Part shown: positions 1-11,712 of the stretch, piece after piece | How the letters are laid out: each line of letters begins with the position of its first letter | How positions within the stretch are numbered: the first letter of the stretch is position 1 | Origin: Apoderus coryli | Taxonomy: Eukaryota > Arthropoda > Insecta > Coleoptera > Attelabidae | Length of the DNA stretch: 64,000 nucleotides | Direction of reading: 5' to 3' | NCBI GenBank assembly: GCA_911728435.2 | Contig: OU452201.1 | Span: 5,270,001 to 5,334,000, forward strand | Program-made: the position numbers and the translations under genes | Notes under the pieces: model-generated | What the model was told of the DNA's origin: nothing | Database searches by the model: none | The model's input: only the letters and a program-made list of their open reading frames with translations

Positions 1-304
1 ACTGTAACTACCCCGAACTACTCCAGCTTTATCTTTGGTCTCCCATTGAGTTTTGTGGTCACCAGTATGTGGATCGGACACACCATACTCGTAGGCGTAG
101 GATTTTGGTTCCTATAGATAAAACAATGTTCTTAGCGAATAAATATTTTAAAAAGTAAAGAAATTTTTAACTTACGTAGTTATCATAGGAGCCAGCGTAT
201 TCGCCATTGTAGTTTTTGTATAAAATTCCTAAATGTTCGCTATCGGGTTGGTAATATGATGCCCGACATACTTTTGATGTTGATAATATGCTAAAGAGGA
301 ATAT
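1..304 (-). CDS. RR-2 cuticle protein gene, partial
   Basis: Structural chitin-binding protein of the extracellular cuticle. Two minus-strand exons are visible: 304-176 and 111-1, joined in phase 0 by a 64-base intron (donor GTAAG at 175-171, acceptor TATAG ending at 112). The first visible exon reads as the hydrophobic end of a signal peptide followed by a Tyr-rich stretch. The second carries the start of an extended Rebers-Riddiford domain, with YAYEYGVSDPHTGDHK then a WETKDKAGVVRGSYS segment. An acceptor (TTATTATAG) at 306-305 shows that a further upstream exon with the start codon exists, as in the complete paralogue at 7876-9481, but I could not place it. The C-terminus lies beyond position 1. 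The two genes share direction and exon plan, which suggests a cuticle gene cluster. The RR-2 assignment is firm; the 5' end is open. Confidence 0.88.
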
Positions 305-1762
305 CTATAATAAAGAAATACGATAGATTTAGAATGGCACACATATTATACAACGCTATTAAGTCCAAAATACAAAATTAAATAAACAAATTAAATGTAA
401 GGTTAATGTCAATCAAAGTCTTCTTATTATCGTATTTTTTCATGGCTTTAAGTAAATTTGTCTTATGATTTCGAGACGCGTAGTAGTATTTTCTCTGTCC
501 GATTGAGAAACACGAAACTTGTCGAACTAATACCGAGGCTATAAGGATTCGCTTATAGAGTACCGATAATTAAGTACTAGCGATCCTTATCGCTTGCTTA
601 TTCTCTATCTCTATCCTTAAAATTCATATTACAGCCTATGTCAGATTATGTAAAATCAAAAAATAATTATGCCTCGATACGTAGAAGATAATTACAGGCT
701 CTGGTCACAATTTTCGAAAATTTGACTAAAACAAAGAATTATGTTGGATTGAATTGAAGTTTAAACCTCGATAGAAAATGCAAAAGCCAACAATTTATTC
801 AAAATTTGAATAAATAAGGGCACTTTTTGAGATTTTTAATAAAAGATGTTGCGCAACTATATCATGCTATACCCCATTTTTGGTTTTTAGACAAGCAAAA
901 ACTAACAGCGTCACTAAATTTCACTTGTCTTCAATAATACAAAAAAATCCCACCAAAAATGCCGACTTTTTTGGGGAAACTTTTTTTTATTGTAAATGGA
1001 TACTAGGGTAAGGCATTTTATACATTTTTTTTTTGTAAGGGTCTGTTCCCCGGTTTCACTACAGCCTCATAGGCTTATTGAACTGATACTTAAGTATAGA
1101 ACAGCTCAAAATTCACATGTACTTAAAGCTAATATGGTGGATTTCAAAGTATTTCGCTTCTCATTTCCTTAATTTTTAACAATTTGTAAGTATACCAACT
1201 AACCGAAAATAAGTTCACGTTCATGTTTATAATATAATACACAACAACAAAAATGAATTTGAGTACTTTATAGGTACGTAACACACTGCACTGTTTTGTT
1301 TAAAGATATTAAGTGTCTCTGGTAAGAAAGAAGTACGATCGTTACCAGAACATGTAATAAAAACTTTACGCTTACATAGATAGTATTTATAGATTTTCGC
1401 CTTTTAAATTGTAACAAAACTCATGGCTATAATAATTTTAGAGTGTTTGTTATGTTATGCCGGTGCTATAACACGTAAAGTCCTTCAAAAGGCTCTTTGT
1501 TAACCGGATTCAATGAGAAAAAATAGTGAATTTGTCGAAAATATTAGCGTACAAGAATTAATCTATTCACGGGTTAGACAAGAATGAGAGCAAGCAAAAT
1601 ATGTGGGCGTGACATAATACTGTTTCTGTTTTTGCGGTTTAGGAAATTACTATTTTGTCTGTATTCTTGTATCGAAAGATACAGGATGATTTATGTAAGT
1701 AAATAAAAAATACATTGACCACGTATTGCATTAAACAATCATATTATCGCATTTTACTATAT
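305..1762. other. Intergenic or first-intron DNA, no gene seen
   Basis: AT-rich with no credible coding frame. It should contain the missing first exon of the cuticle gene, probably only a few codons followed by a donor. No candidate was convincing. Confidence 0.5.
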
Positions 1763-1840
1763 AATGTCACCAATAACCCTGAATGGTGAGGGCCTTGAAC
1801 AGAAGTCTAAAGTAAAATATCTAGGAATCACCCTTGAGGG
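1763..1840 (+). pseudogene. Non-LTR reverse transcriptase fragment
   Basis: The plus strand reads MSPITLNGEGLEQKSKVKY and continues LGITLEG. This matches the segment after the RT catalytic domain of Jockey-type non-LTR elements (the usual pattern is G...KYLGV.LD). The frame is lost on both sides, so only about 26 residues survive. A chance match is possible but unlikely, given the exact KYLGI context. Confidence 0.6.
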
Positions 1841-2026
1841 TTGCACGGTGTACGAAATGGCAGATTACTTACTGGACCTCTGATTTATGAAGGGAAGTTA
1901 AATTCAAATAGATACACTGAACCGAAAAGGTACGTGATATTAATAAAAAAGTGCTTCAAATCAATGAACGTCAACATTAAATTTGAGCCGATGATGGGTG
2001 ACATTAATACAATGAACGAAATTTAT

Positions 2027-2235
2027 GCTCGCCGGTTATTGATCTTACGAATGATGGACATTAATTTATAACTCCTGTACGTTAAACCGATGTTAGCTGG
2101 TTATTAATGTTACGAACGATTAACATTAATCTATGACTTTTGTACATTAAACCGATGTCTGAAGGTTATTAATGTTACGAACGAGAAACATGAATCTATG
2201 ACTTTTCTACGTTAAACCAATGTTAGCTGATTATT
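2027..2235. repeat. Tandem repeat, about 65-bp unit
   Basis: Three to four diverged copies. The phrase gTAcgTTAAACCgATG begins near 2077, 2142 and 2207, giving a 65-base period. Between these lies a shared block with TTATTAATGTTACGAACGA. An older, more diverged unit precedes position 2077. The array has no coding potential that I trust. Confidence 0.75.
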
Positions 2236-2583
2236 ACATTGGGTTATAATAATTGTTTTACGTAATTGTGTTCGCCGGAAATTATTATTACGAAATATTG
2301 AGATTATTGTTCTGTATTCAATCAATAATCGCGAGCATATAGGTACATGTGTATTATGTGTACCAAAAAGTGCAGTATGGTTCAAATATACTAGTACCAA
2401 TGGTTAGAGAATTTAAAAGCCCAAATAAGACTCAAAATTATCTTGCTGTACGTCCATTGATTTGATGCACCTGCTTTGTAAATAAATTAAATCATATTTG
2501 TACGACACTCGAAATCTAAAGGCTTTATTTTTAATTTAGTTAATATTAAATGCTAAACATGTCAGATTCGTCTGTCGTCTGAG

Positions 2584-3630
2584 GTGAAAAGGGAAGAAAA
2601 ACTATATTTGGAAACTAAAGTCCGCGGAAATTCTTCTAAACAAAATTGGAAATTATTACTAGATCTAAACATTTATGCAAGGGAAAATATCACAATACCG
2701 TCTTTTATTCATAATGTTGATAATATTAATCATTTTTTGTGGCCACTCCTACCAACAATCCGGACCCAGGAACGATCAATTTTTACTTGATAAAGTAATA
2801 AAATTAGGCCTGATATTAACTTTGAATTTACAATGGTGGATCATGGGGAGATACTTGATGCATTGCTTGGGATTAAGTCAAATGCTGTAGGCTGTAGTGA
2901 CATGATCAGTATTAATATGCTAGTAGTAGTAGTTGTCCGTTTATAATGCCCTTTATACAGCATCTAGTTAATTACTATATAGAAACGAGGAACTTCCCAA
3001 CATGTTGGAAAGAAGCCAATGTCATTCCAATCCCAAAACTAAAACTCTATCAACATTTAAGGATCTTATAGACCGATTAATATACTCCCAGCGATCTCCA
3101 AGGTTATTGAGAGAGTGATCTGCAATCAAATGAAAAGATATCTTGATGGGCATGGGTTGTTGTCGGAAGTCCAGTCTGGGTTCCGACAGGATCACAGTTG
3201 CTCCACGACATGACTTAAAATACTGGATGATGCATTAAGGGCGGTAGATCAGGGTCGATTGACGGCATTGCTGCTGTTGGACTACGCAAGGGGCATTTGA
3301 CCGCATTGGTCATGGTTTGTTGCTGGCCATTGTGGGTTACCTGGGCTTTGGGGAGTCTGCTGTGTCTCTACTCGGAACATATGTGAATGATAGAAGTCAG
3401 GTTGTCATTTTGGGAACGGCAGTGTCGGGGCCTAGGACATTGCGTAGTGCCGCAGGGCATCCAGGAATCATTGCCTTTTTTTATGTATCAGAGTTTTTGT
3501 TGTTGTTATTATTATGCAGTTATCTTTAGTATTGCTAATATGTTAAGCTAGGAGGCTGTGCATCGACTTCACCTTTTGTGTAACTTTTCTAAGTTCTCAA
3601 TAAAGTCATTTATTATATTATTATTATTAA
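2584..3630 (+). pseudogene. Decayed non-LTR retrotransposon (RT remnant)
   Basis: Broken pieces of a reverse transcriptase lie in order on the plus strand. Around 2640-2740 there is NWKLLLDLN followed by IPSFIHNVDNINHF, typical of the linker before the RT domain. Around 2990-3060 there is FPTCWKEANVIPIPK. Around 3120-3210 there are fragments like the QSGFR..HSC motif. Around 3440-3480 there is a corrupted VPQG motif. Several frameshifts and stops separate the pieces and the FADD motif is absent, so the element is dead. It ends near an AATAAA signal (about 3598) followed by a TTA-rich tract, as in many LINE tails. The clade is probably Jockey-like, but this is uncertain. Confidence 0.7.
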
Positions 3631-3678
3631 TCAAAATAACAGGTTTTTAAGTAAACAGTGTGCGCCTTTAGAATAGAC

Positions 3679-3936
3679 TTATAGAACCCATAAGTACGGT
3701 TGAATTGCAGATTTTCTTCCTTTAAGGTTTATTATATGTTCTTCTATTTCTTGAACTGTTTTAGCACAAAATAAAAAAGATTCTTGAGAGTCTTTTATTG
3801 TGTACTTTAAATGGCTTATCTTTCCACTGGCACCTTTGGAACATAGCTTAGCGGATAGCATTAAATATCCATGAAGAGCCCATAAAATTTCTCCCCTCGT
3901 ATCGGCGGTTTTCAACATTACAAAGGAATACCGCAC
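3679..3936 (-). CDS. Short open frame of unknown function
   Basis: An 85-codon minus-strand frame with ordinary composition, including KTADTRGEILWALHGYL and CAKTVQEIEEHIINLKGR. It has no signal peptide and no recognised motif. The region just upstream is AT-rich with no clear promoter. It may be a piece of a transposon-encoded or duplicated gene, because it reads like natural protein but has no partner exons that I can find. Real expression is unproven. Confidence 0.25.
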   Translation of the reverse strand: MRYSFVMLKTADTRGEILWALHGYLMLSAKLCSKGASGKISHLKYTIKDSQESFLFCAKTVQEIEEHIINLKGRKSAIQPYLWVL

Positions 3937-5004
3937 TGTGTTTTTTTTCGTTTTAAACTGACTTTAGTTTTGTACTTTACTAAATGGTACTTATATAAAA
4001 GGATTACTACTTACCTTATATTTCTACATTTGTTGTATTATTTGGGAACAAATTTTAAAAATAGATTTAGGAACACACTTCACTTTTCAACTTATACATT
4101 TAACTAAACAAAACAAAAAGGACGCGTAAACAAAAAGTCTATGAGAATGTCATAATGTCAATGTTTTGAGTATTCAGTCTATGGTCCGGGTGCATTGATT
4201 TGCGCGCGTTATTCAGAATTTAATGGTTAGGTTCGTAAAATTAATGCTTAGCATCCATTGAATCAAGGATGATCGTTTATTAGTTTTTATGTTCGCTGTT
4301 CATAGGTGTATGATTTAAAAATTATTGTGTTAAAGGCGAAGAGCATAAATTAATTAATTTAAAACATTGAAGCAATAAATAGTGACATTATATTGATGAA
4401 AAAGAACATAAATTTTCGATGTCTTGCATTTATTGATTAATGTTTCATCGTACATTGTTTCTATGTATGAAATTATTAATTTATGATCAAAATTCATTGT
4501 AACAGTGACCAATTCATAATATTAATGTTCAAAATATTGATGACAACCATTCATTGGTTTTACGTACAATATTTTTTTCAGTGTATCTTCAGTTCTTAAG
4601 AGGACATTTCGATCAATATTTGAACAGAAAAAAGCATTCTCTTTGAGCATTTAATGCAGTAAAACTATTTTTCTTGCTTCGATTTGTAATCCTAAACAAA
4701 AGTCATATGTGGCATATTGCCACATCTTAAAGACACTCGACTCAGTCTTAAATTAAGTGTAATTCTGTCTTTTCAATTTTTAAATGATTTATATAAGAAA
4801 AAGTATAATAAAACTCGATTAATGAATAATATAATGTATTTTGGCAATTTTTAAATCTCAATAATTTAAATATAAATAATTAAAAAATATGTAATTTTAT
4901 CTTAACTTAAAACTTTTAAAAAAAGTTTTCGCGTGATGAAGTTGATACATTTCTCCTAAACATAACTTTAAACACAATGAAAAATAGCTTTTTGTATTTT
5001 TACT
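3937..5004. other. AT-rich intergenic DNA
   Basis: No gene seen. Between about 4200 and 4570 the phrases attaatg and ttattgatt recur loosely and recall the 65-bp array at 2027-2235, but no clean period could be read. Confidence 0.4.
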
Positions 5005-5110
5005 AACCACTGAGGATGGGGCCTGGTGCTCCGAAACATGTATGGTTTGAGAATAATTTGTAGAGGATTTGTTTCGTAGAGGTTGACTTTTATTTTGAAT
5101 TATATATTTA
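5005..5110 (+). repeat. Dispersed repeat with hammerhead-like motif (copy A)
   Basis: At 5010 the core CTGAGGA is followed by one extra base, a GGGGC/GCTCC hairpin, and GAAAC at 5033. The flanks AACCA and TGGTT can pair as an outer five-base stem. The downstream text TAGAGGTTGACTTTTATTT recurs in related form near 14860 and 25770. So this is one member of a small repeat family, probably a Penelope-type terminal repeat. Confidence 0.6.
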
Positions 5111-5795
5111 TTAGCTCAATCAAAAAGGCCATATAGGACGATTGTATTGCTCGTATTGCCCTCTAAGAAAACTATGTTGAATAATAAAATCGAGTTTTGT
5201 ACAAAATTTGGTTTTTTTCTTCTTATCCTATACGGACTTATTCAATCACCTTATAACATTGTTGCATTGAGGTTGAATTAAACGTTTAGTAAAAATATGT
5301 GTATTTAAGTAGGTATTAAATAAAAAATTGCGAATGTTTCCTGTACCTAACTATTTTGGTCTATATTTGTTTCGTATCGATAGGATATATTTTTTTTCTT
5401 CATAAGATTAATAATTGCATTTGTGTTTCTTAGTTTTGTTATATACGAATAGGTATAGAGGTCACGTATTACGAATGAACGAATAATCAAGGTGACATGG
5501 CACTTATATTAGATTTGCCAAATTACTACTACTATTTTCATTACCAATCTTATTACAGCAGACTTTTTCCTTTTATATATACCCGGTGTCCCTCCGGTAA
5601 GGGTTTCGCACGATTATGGAGAAACGCACCGGGGAACAATCTCAAAATCTGGTGTACTAGGTCGACATGCCCAAAAATGTTTCAGGAATCTAGTACTTCC
5701 TTATTTTAAATACGACCTTATATATTTTTTTTGTACTTGTTATTCTAAAGACATGTTATACCTATGTACTGCCGTTTTTGAAATATAATCTGCGT
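5111..5795. other. Intergenic DNA with a transposon-end-like sequence
   Basis: No gene. Near 5580 the text ATACCCGGTGTCCCTCCGG looks like the terminus of a DNA transposon, but no partner end was found. Confidence 0.35.
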
Positions 5796-5796
5796 T

Positions 5797-7312
5797 TATC
5801 ATTAGGGATTGTGCCACCGTCTTTGCCAAGCCTTTACAATATATATATTTAACCTTTCTTTGCAATCTAACACATTTCCTGACCCTTGGAAGATGGGTCG
5901 TGTATGCCCTGTACATAAGTCTGGCGAACTTGATAGAATTGTAAATTATCGGCCTATTTCTATCCTATCTAATTTCTTTAAAGTGTTTGAGATTGCACTA
6001 CATAATAAGCTGTTCAACCAGGTGAAGGCTAAGTTGGTCTGGCAACAACATGGATTTTTTCAGAAGCGCTCCACTGTAAGCAATTTAGTGACTTTCTTAC
6101 AGGATGTATGTCCCGCTGTTGGTCGGGGTTTTCAGGTCGACGCAATCTACACAGATTTTTCTAAAGCCTTCGACAAGATCGATCATTCTTTGATGCAGCA
6201 ACGCATGAATGACATTGGCTTCAGCAGGAAATTAATTGCATTTTTTGGGTCATATTTAACGACTCGTCAGCAGTTCGTTGAATATAATGGCTATCGGTCT
6301 GATTGCTTCTTTGTGCCGAGTGGAGTCCCACAGGGTAGTACCTTGGCTCCTTTACTGTTTGCTATCTTTGTGAACAGTATTGGTGATAATTTCTCAAGTC
6401 AGCACTTGCTTTTTGCGGATGATTTGAAGTTGTACAGTGTTGTACGGTGTGCCGATGATTGTGATCGTTTGCAAAGAGACCAAAGAGATGTAATGTCATT
6501 AAGGACCTCGGGATTTATGTTGACAGTGAATTGACTTTCAATGACCATGTCTCACATGTTTCGGCGGCTGCACTCAGGATGCTGGGATTCATTTTCCGAC
6601 AAACAAAGAATTTTAATAATATAGACTGCCTTAAAACGCTATATTTTGCTTATGTACGGTCCAAATTGGAATATGCCTCAATTGTTTGGTCACCTATGTA
6701 TCATGTCCATATACAGAGGCTTGAGAACATCCAACGCAAATTCTTAAAATATCTGTCATTTAAGCTTGATGGATGTTTTCCATCTCGCGGCTGTAGTCAC
6801 GGTTTGTTGCTGAACAGGTTTCAGTTTCAACTATTGTCCGAGCGGCGCATTTATGTTTCTCAAATATTTATCTTCAAATTAATAAACGGTTTGCTGGACT
6901 GTCCTCGGCTGCTTCATCAGATTGGGTTTCGTGTTCCCCGCTTACACGCAAGAGCTTCTGATATATTTTGGGTGCCCCAGGTTCACGCAAACTATGAAAC
7001 TAGGGCGCCCCTTTTTCGGGCTTGCAACTACTGCAATCGTCTGACTATCCATGAGAATATTAATTACTTTAATGCATCACTCAATTCATTTAAGCGTGAC
7101 CTGCGCGGGTACTTACAGGCTAATGAAATTGATATCATTTAGGTGGTTATTTCAGTGGCCATTTTATTTTATTTTATACCTTTGTTACTTTTATTAGTTT
7201 TATTTTCAATCACCTATGTCATTGTATCATAATAAATATTTTTGTTTTGTCTTGTAATTGGGTAGTTATACCTGTTAGATCATATAGAGATTATTATTAT
7301 TATTATAATTAA
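5797..7312 (+). pseudogene. 5'-truncated non-LTR retrotransposon with internal deletion
   Basis: Two plus-strand frames form one reverse transcriptase. The first (to about 6490) contains NYRPISILSNFFKVFE, the catalytic A motif DFSKAFDKIDH, GVPQGSTLAPLLF and the FADDLKLY box. The second (6502-7142) begins KDLGIYVDSELTFNDHVSHV and runs through the C-terminal region to a TAG stop. The usual Trp/Lys/Cys segment of about 50-60 residues between these blocks is missing, and the frame changes at about 6490-6505. The endonuclease and N-terminal part of RT are lost. A 3' UTR of about 150 bases ends in an ATT-rich tract at 7286-7312. The clade is Jockey/CR1-like; I cannot fix it further. Dead, but relatively young, since the remaining frames are open. 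Confidence 0.85.
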
Positions 7313-7362
7313 GTCAAAAGTCTGTAGATTAAAGAATAATTAAAAGTTTTTATTATAGGGAT

Positions 7363-7622
7363 GTATAATCGATGAGTAGAACCTTTGGCGTAGAACACTA
7401 AACTGACAATCGTTTTACCACTTCACCAAAACACTTCTTTTAAATCTCGACGCGCGTTTCGCTAACAATGTTAGCATCCTCAGAGAGAATTAAAACTGAG
7501 TTTTAAAACTGAGTTTTAATTCTCTCCTGAGGATGCTAACATTGTTAGCGAAACGCGCGTCGAGATTTAAAAGAAGTGTTTTGGTGAAGTGGTAAAACGA
7601 TTGTCAGTTTATTATAGGGATG
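7363..7622. mobile_element. Palindromic insertion flanked by a direct repeat
   Basis: Arms at 7400-7500 and 7510-7610 are reverse complements over about 100 bases, with only small differences. The sequence TTATTATAGGGATG occurs just left (about 7349-7362) and at the right edge (7609-7622), which looks like a 13-14 bp target duplication. Each arm carries a hammerhead-like core: plus strand 7527-7561 (CTGAGGA, then a GCTAAC/GTTAGC hairpin, then GAAACGCGCGTC) and its mirror at 7449-7483. It is best explained as two Penelope-type terminal repeats inserted head to head. No coding sequence. Confidence 0.75.
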
Positions 7623-7799
7623 GTTTAACATTTTAATTTGTAGTTATAGACCTATACTTTAGGTGTATATGTATATTTTTACAATAAATATTGAAACAAG
7701 GTATTTGAAAAATAGGGTATAAACTCAAATTGAAAAAAGTTTCAAAATTCATACTATTTTTCCAAAATAAATTAAAAATTCTGTATTTTTCATATTTCA

Positions 7800-7805
7800 T
7801 TTATT
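7800..7805 (-). terminator. Poly(A) signal of the complete cuticle gene
   Basis: TTTATT on the plus strand is AATAAA on the minus strand, about 70 bases after the stop codon of the cuticle gene. Confidence 0.65.
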
Positions 7806-7875
7806 CACGGAGATAACAAAATGTACAAAAAAAGTGATTAACAACATTGTTTGCTTTGGTATTAGTCATATCCAT

Positions 7876-9481
7876 CTATCTACCAGATCCATGACCCCAA
7901 TGAGGATCTTTGACGTAACTGGTACCATGATGGGGATGTTTGGCATGACCTTCACGTCTTACATGAGCTGCAAATCCATCTTTATGACCAGAAGTGTATT
8001 CTACAACGCGTTTGGTGCCATCAGGTGAGTCCAAGGTATATCCACCTTTAACGTCATCATGGTTTCTTTGTTCATGTTGAGATTTGTGGTCATGAGTATG
8101 AGGATCATGCACACCGTACTCATAATGGTAGTGAGGTACTTGATGCTACAATTGATTGTCTTTATTTTAGAAAAAAAATTGTTATTAGAGCTGCTGGAGA
8201 CAACAACTTACCTCCTCATGATGATGGTTTGCTAAAGCTGCAGTAACAGCAATGAAGACGAACAAAGCAATCTGTAAGCAAAATAACATTATTCAAAAGG
8301 AAGTTAAGGCAGTTGTAGCTATTTATTTCAAAGCAGCTTAAGATGATTTATTAGTTATATTTCTAGCTTATAATGAACAAATATCAATTATAAATAGTTT
8401 TAATTCCTATATAAATTAATATATTAATTACTTAATAAACATTTAATTAAAATGAAACCCAAATTTGAAAGAATTAAAAACATTTATTTTTTATGTAACC
8501 AGTGGACATTTTTCGTTCTTACTTTTTACTTTGTAATTATGAAGTTTGGAAGCCAATCGACCACAAATAATAATGTCCCAATTTACCATCGATTATTATC
8601 TAGTATTAACGTATTTATATCTGGTATATTATTATGATACAGTCTATTTTTGGTTAAAACAAGTGTTATCACAAAGCCAGCATCAAATGTAGGTATTTCA
8701 TTGTATTTTAAATGGGAGACAGTATTTTTTATGCCATTATTTAAATAATAATAATCATAATAAATGTTAAAAACATCATTAAAGTTAAAATATTAAATAT
8801 GAGAATTATTATATGGTACTCCCTGTTAATTAAAAATAATCCTAGAATGCAACCCTTATGAACATGGACGAATAGGTTAAAAGGTAAGCGAAAATATGGC
8901 ATCAATGAAAATTAGTGGTGGAATAAGGGTCATGCGGGGGTCATATCCAAAAATATCTATTACCCTTTTTGCAGAATCTATATAAAATGCAAAGTTCAGC
9001 AGTTTTCATGTGTTTCTATACGTTAGTATATCAAAATTGAGGTTTTTCTAATACAGAAGTGTTTCGTTATGATTTTTCCTGTTTGCCCAATTTCCCTGTA
9101 AAAGCAGATCTATTTTTGCTGGTACAGTAAAATATTTTGTGTTTTTTTTAATATAACTCGTATATATTTATTTTGAGGATTTGGCGCCCATGAACATGTC
9201 TAAATTTCCATAGCTTTCTGAATTATAGTTCTCCAATACTTAATGCGGTTTTTTTTTTAAGGGATACACCGTATAATTTTAGAACAAATAATAAAATATG
9301 CAATTTATGTACGACAAAAATAGGCTTTATAACAATGAATCATTTCTTGTATATTTTTTGATAACAGAAAAGAAAAAGTAGAAGATTTGTTGCCACTAGG
9401 AGTAGCTCTTTCAATGTCAATTCTAGATAATATTCCAAAGGCAGAAAATTTTGAAAAGTTACTTACGCTAGCTGGATTCAT
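7876..9481 (-). CDS. RR-2 cuticle protein, complete, 3 exons
   Basis: Secreted chitin-binding structural protein of the cuticle, 114 aa. Exon 1 (9481-9467) encodes MNPAS and ends at GTAAG. Exon 2 (8271-8212) completes the signal peptide, IALFVFIAVTAALA, with cleavage expected before NHHHEE. Exon 3 (8145-7876) encodes HQVPHYHYEYG, the extended Rebers-Riddiford domain (HDPHTHDHKSQHEQRNHDDV, then GGYTLDSPDGTKRVVEYTSG), and a His-rich tail ending HGSGR and TAG. All junctions are phase 0 with GT-AG sites. Interrupting the signal peptide with an intron after a few codons is common in insect cuticle genes. The GGYTLDSPDGTKRVVEY core identifies RR-2, usually linked to hard cuticle. A TATA box lies upstream and a poly(A) signal downstream. 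Intron 1 is about 1.2 kb, without genes. Confidence 0.93.
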
Positions 9482-9542
9482 TTTTTCTTAAATGATCAAA
9501 TTTAAAGAAATGATCTACTAATGTATACTGTACAATGTACAC

Positions 9543-9575
9543 TGGCTTCAACTAGGTAAGGTAACGTTTATATAT
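9543..9575 (-). promoter_or_regulatory. TATA promoter of the cuticle gene
   Basis: The minus strand reads TATATAAA at 9575-9568. Transcription should begin about 25-30 bases downstream near 9545. This gives a 5' UTR of roughly 65 bases before the ATG at 9481, a layout usual for cuticle genes. Confidence 0.65.
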
Positions 9576-9599
9576 GCTCAATTTTTAATATTAAAATGG

Positions 9600-11470
9600 T
9601 GGGATTAAAATCAACAATATTCTAATAATTATTATTATAAAAAATATCTTTTCGTGTACCATTTAAAAATTTGTTAAATAAAAATTACGTAAAACCGTTT
9701 TGTTAACAAACATTAGAATTTGTATTGCATATCAGTCTTATATCAATGTAATTTAATAATTTTTAATATGGTTCATTGGTATTTCGGCTTTGCAAAATCC
9801 ATAAAAAATTATGTTAAACGCAATTCTATGAAAGAATTAATACAATTTTGTGAAAATTTCTATTATATTATAATGATTAATGTTGTTACTACGTGTTCCT
9901 AATTTGGAGATTTTTTTACGAGTTTGCGGTCACTCGAAAATATTAAAACTAAATCAAAATTATATATTATAATACAGGGTGTATCCAAGATACAAGGTGT
10001 TACATTTTAAGGTAAATAACGGTTTTTTTAATTAAGTCAAATGTCAAAAGCTGGGAGCGTTGTTGTTGGAAATAGGGAGCTTACATGGCCCTAACTAGAT
10101 CAAAATTATTAAGTCCAGTTGCATTAGGGGGACAACTTAATAAAAATTATTGACAAAAAAATGTACGTCACTGAATGTAATTTAATTTCGATATTGAAAT
10201 CTCGCTACACTTCCTGATATTGTAGAAGCTGATAAAAGATTTCCTAGTGATTTTTTTTCTAAACATTTGATGCCCATCTTTTTCCGCAAAAGCTGACAAT
10301 CATTACTTAGGCAAGCTATAACAGGTTAAATAACTTAGGAATATATTTTGATGTGTATTTTCTTTATTGGAATGAATAGAAGTGGAAAATTTCCTAATAT
10401 TTGAATGAAGATTGTGTCTACTGGTACATTTGCCTAACCAACTTTACCGGGGGTGCTGTGCGATCCAAGTTGACATACTATAACGTAGAACAGACTAGTA
10501 CGTTGATTATTATAAAATTATTTACAATATTAGCTCTATAAACATAAAACTGCAGCATATTTTAATTTTTTCCGACATTCGCCAAATATAAGCCACTTGC
10601 TCATAACGAATGAAATGTATTTTTCTATAATAATTTTTTATTTGTTTATACGTACGTATATCAATTTACTATTACTAGTGCTTTGTATGTATTATTTTTT
10701 GCAGAAAAAGACCTGAAATTATTTTTTAATCCTAGCCCTAAAAATAATTTAAAACATAAAAGCAACAACTAAACTTTACAAACTATGGCCACTATTTTGA
10801 GTGTCGACGGTGTAATGTCATTGAAAAAAACAATTAAAATCCAATGTGTAACATATCAATATATTTATTCAAAATTACCCTACAATATACAACTTAAACT
10901 ACAATACTTGGCACAAAATAATACTTAGTTTCCAGATGAGATGTCAAAATATATACAACAGTCATTTTAATTCTTAAAACAAAACTAATCTAAATTACCA
11001 TTTTTGGTAGTCACAGCAATTCAATATTTATATTACAATTTACAAAAATCTTATGATTGAATTATTCTTAAAAATATTGTAAATAACTAAAAACTAATTA
11101 ACACTTATTAGATAAACTTTGGCATTTCAATACTTAACGTTTCAAAAACAACTAAAAACTCAACAGATTCCTAAAATATAATACAGTAACATATATTTAT
11201 ATTCTAACTTACAATTAATACATTTCAAATAAATAGGTATCGGTTTTTCAAATCTGATAGACAAACTGTTTGCTTATTTGACCAGCAAAGTGTTTTATTT
11301 TTACACATTTTTAAATTATGGATATAAATGTATTTGCAAATTTTTTGTATTAAAACCAAATCCAAAATGATAATTAAAATGCGTTTGAATAGATTCCATC
11401 AGATAGGACATGGACAATAAACAAAAATAAAACAGTAATAATTATTTTTTTCAATTTGATTTGATTCAAT
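9600..11470. other. Intergenic DNA between the cuticle and atonal genes
   Basis: No gene. A sequence of mariner-terminus type (ATACAGGGTGTATCC) starts at about 9974 without a visible partner. The stretch could hold atonal 3' regulatory DNA, but no element is recognisable. Confidence 0.4.
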
Positions 11471-11479
11471 ATTGTCAAA

Positions 11480-11580
11480 ATTCAAATAAATAAAACTCAT
11501 TTTATAAAGATGGATTTGACAATATTCCAACATTCAAATAATATATCCATCTTTATAAAATGAGTTTTATATATTTGAAT
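11480..11580. repeat. Inverted repeat with 35-base arms
   Basis: Arms at 11480-11514 and 11546-11580 share attcaaat.ataaaactcatt and the following ttataaagatgga, with one mismatch and a 31-base spacer. It lies about 90 bases before a hammerhead-like motif and recalls the arrangement at 7363-7622. Confidence 0.8.
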
Positions 11581-11669
11581 GTTGTGTTTGTATATAATAA
11601 ATTAAAATTGGTTGTCATTTTTGATGTGAATATGTTTGGAATTTGTATTAGATAAAAAAAGATTGTGTT

Positions 11670-11712
11670 CAAACCTGAAGAAGTTACTAATTAGTAACGA
11701 AACGTTGTTATT
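11670..11712 (+). repeat. Hammerhead-like motif (copy C)
   Basis: CTGAAGA at 11675-11681, one extra A, the perfect hairpin GTTACTAATTAGTAAC, then GAAACG from 11699. The layout is the same as at 5010 and 7527, in otherwise different sequence. It lies about 220 bases downstream of the atonal stop, on the opposite strand. Confidence 0.55.

Noticed and set aside
1841..2071. 76-codon open frame
   Set aside because: It runs into the 65-base tandem array and has no recognisable protein text.
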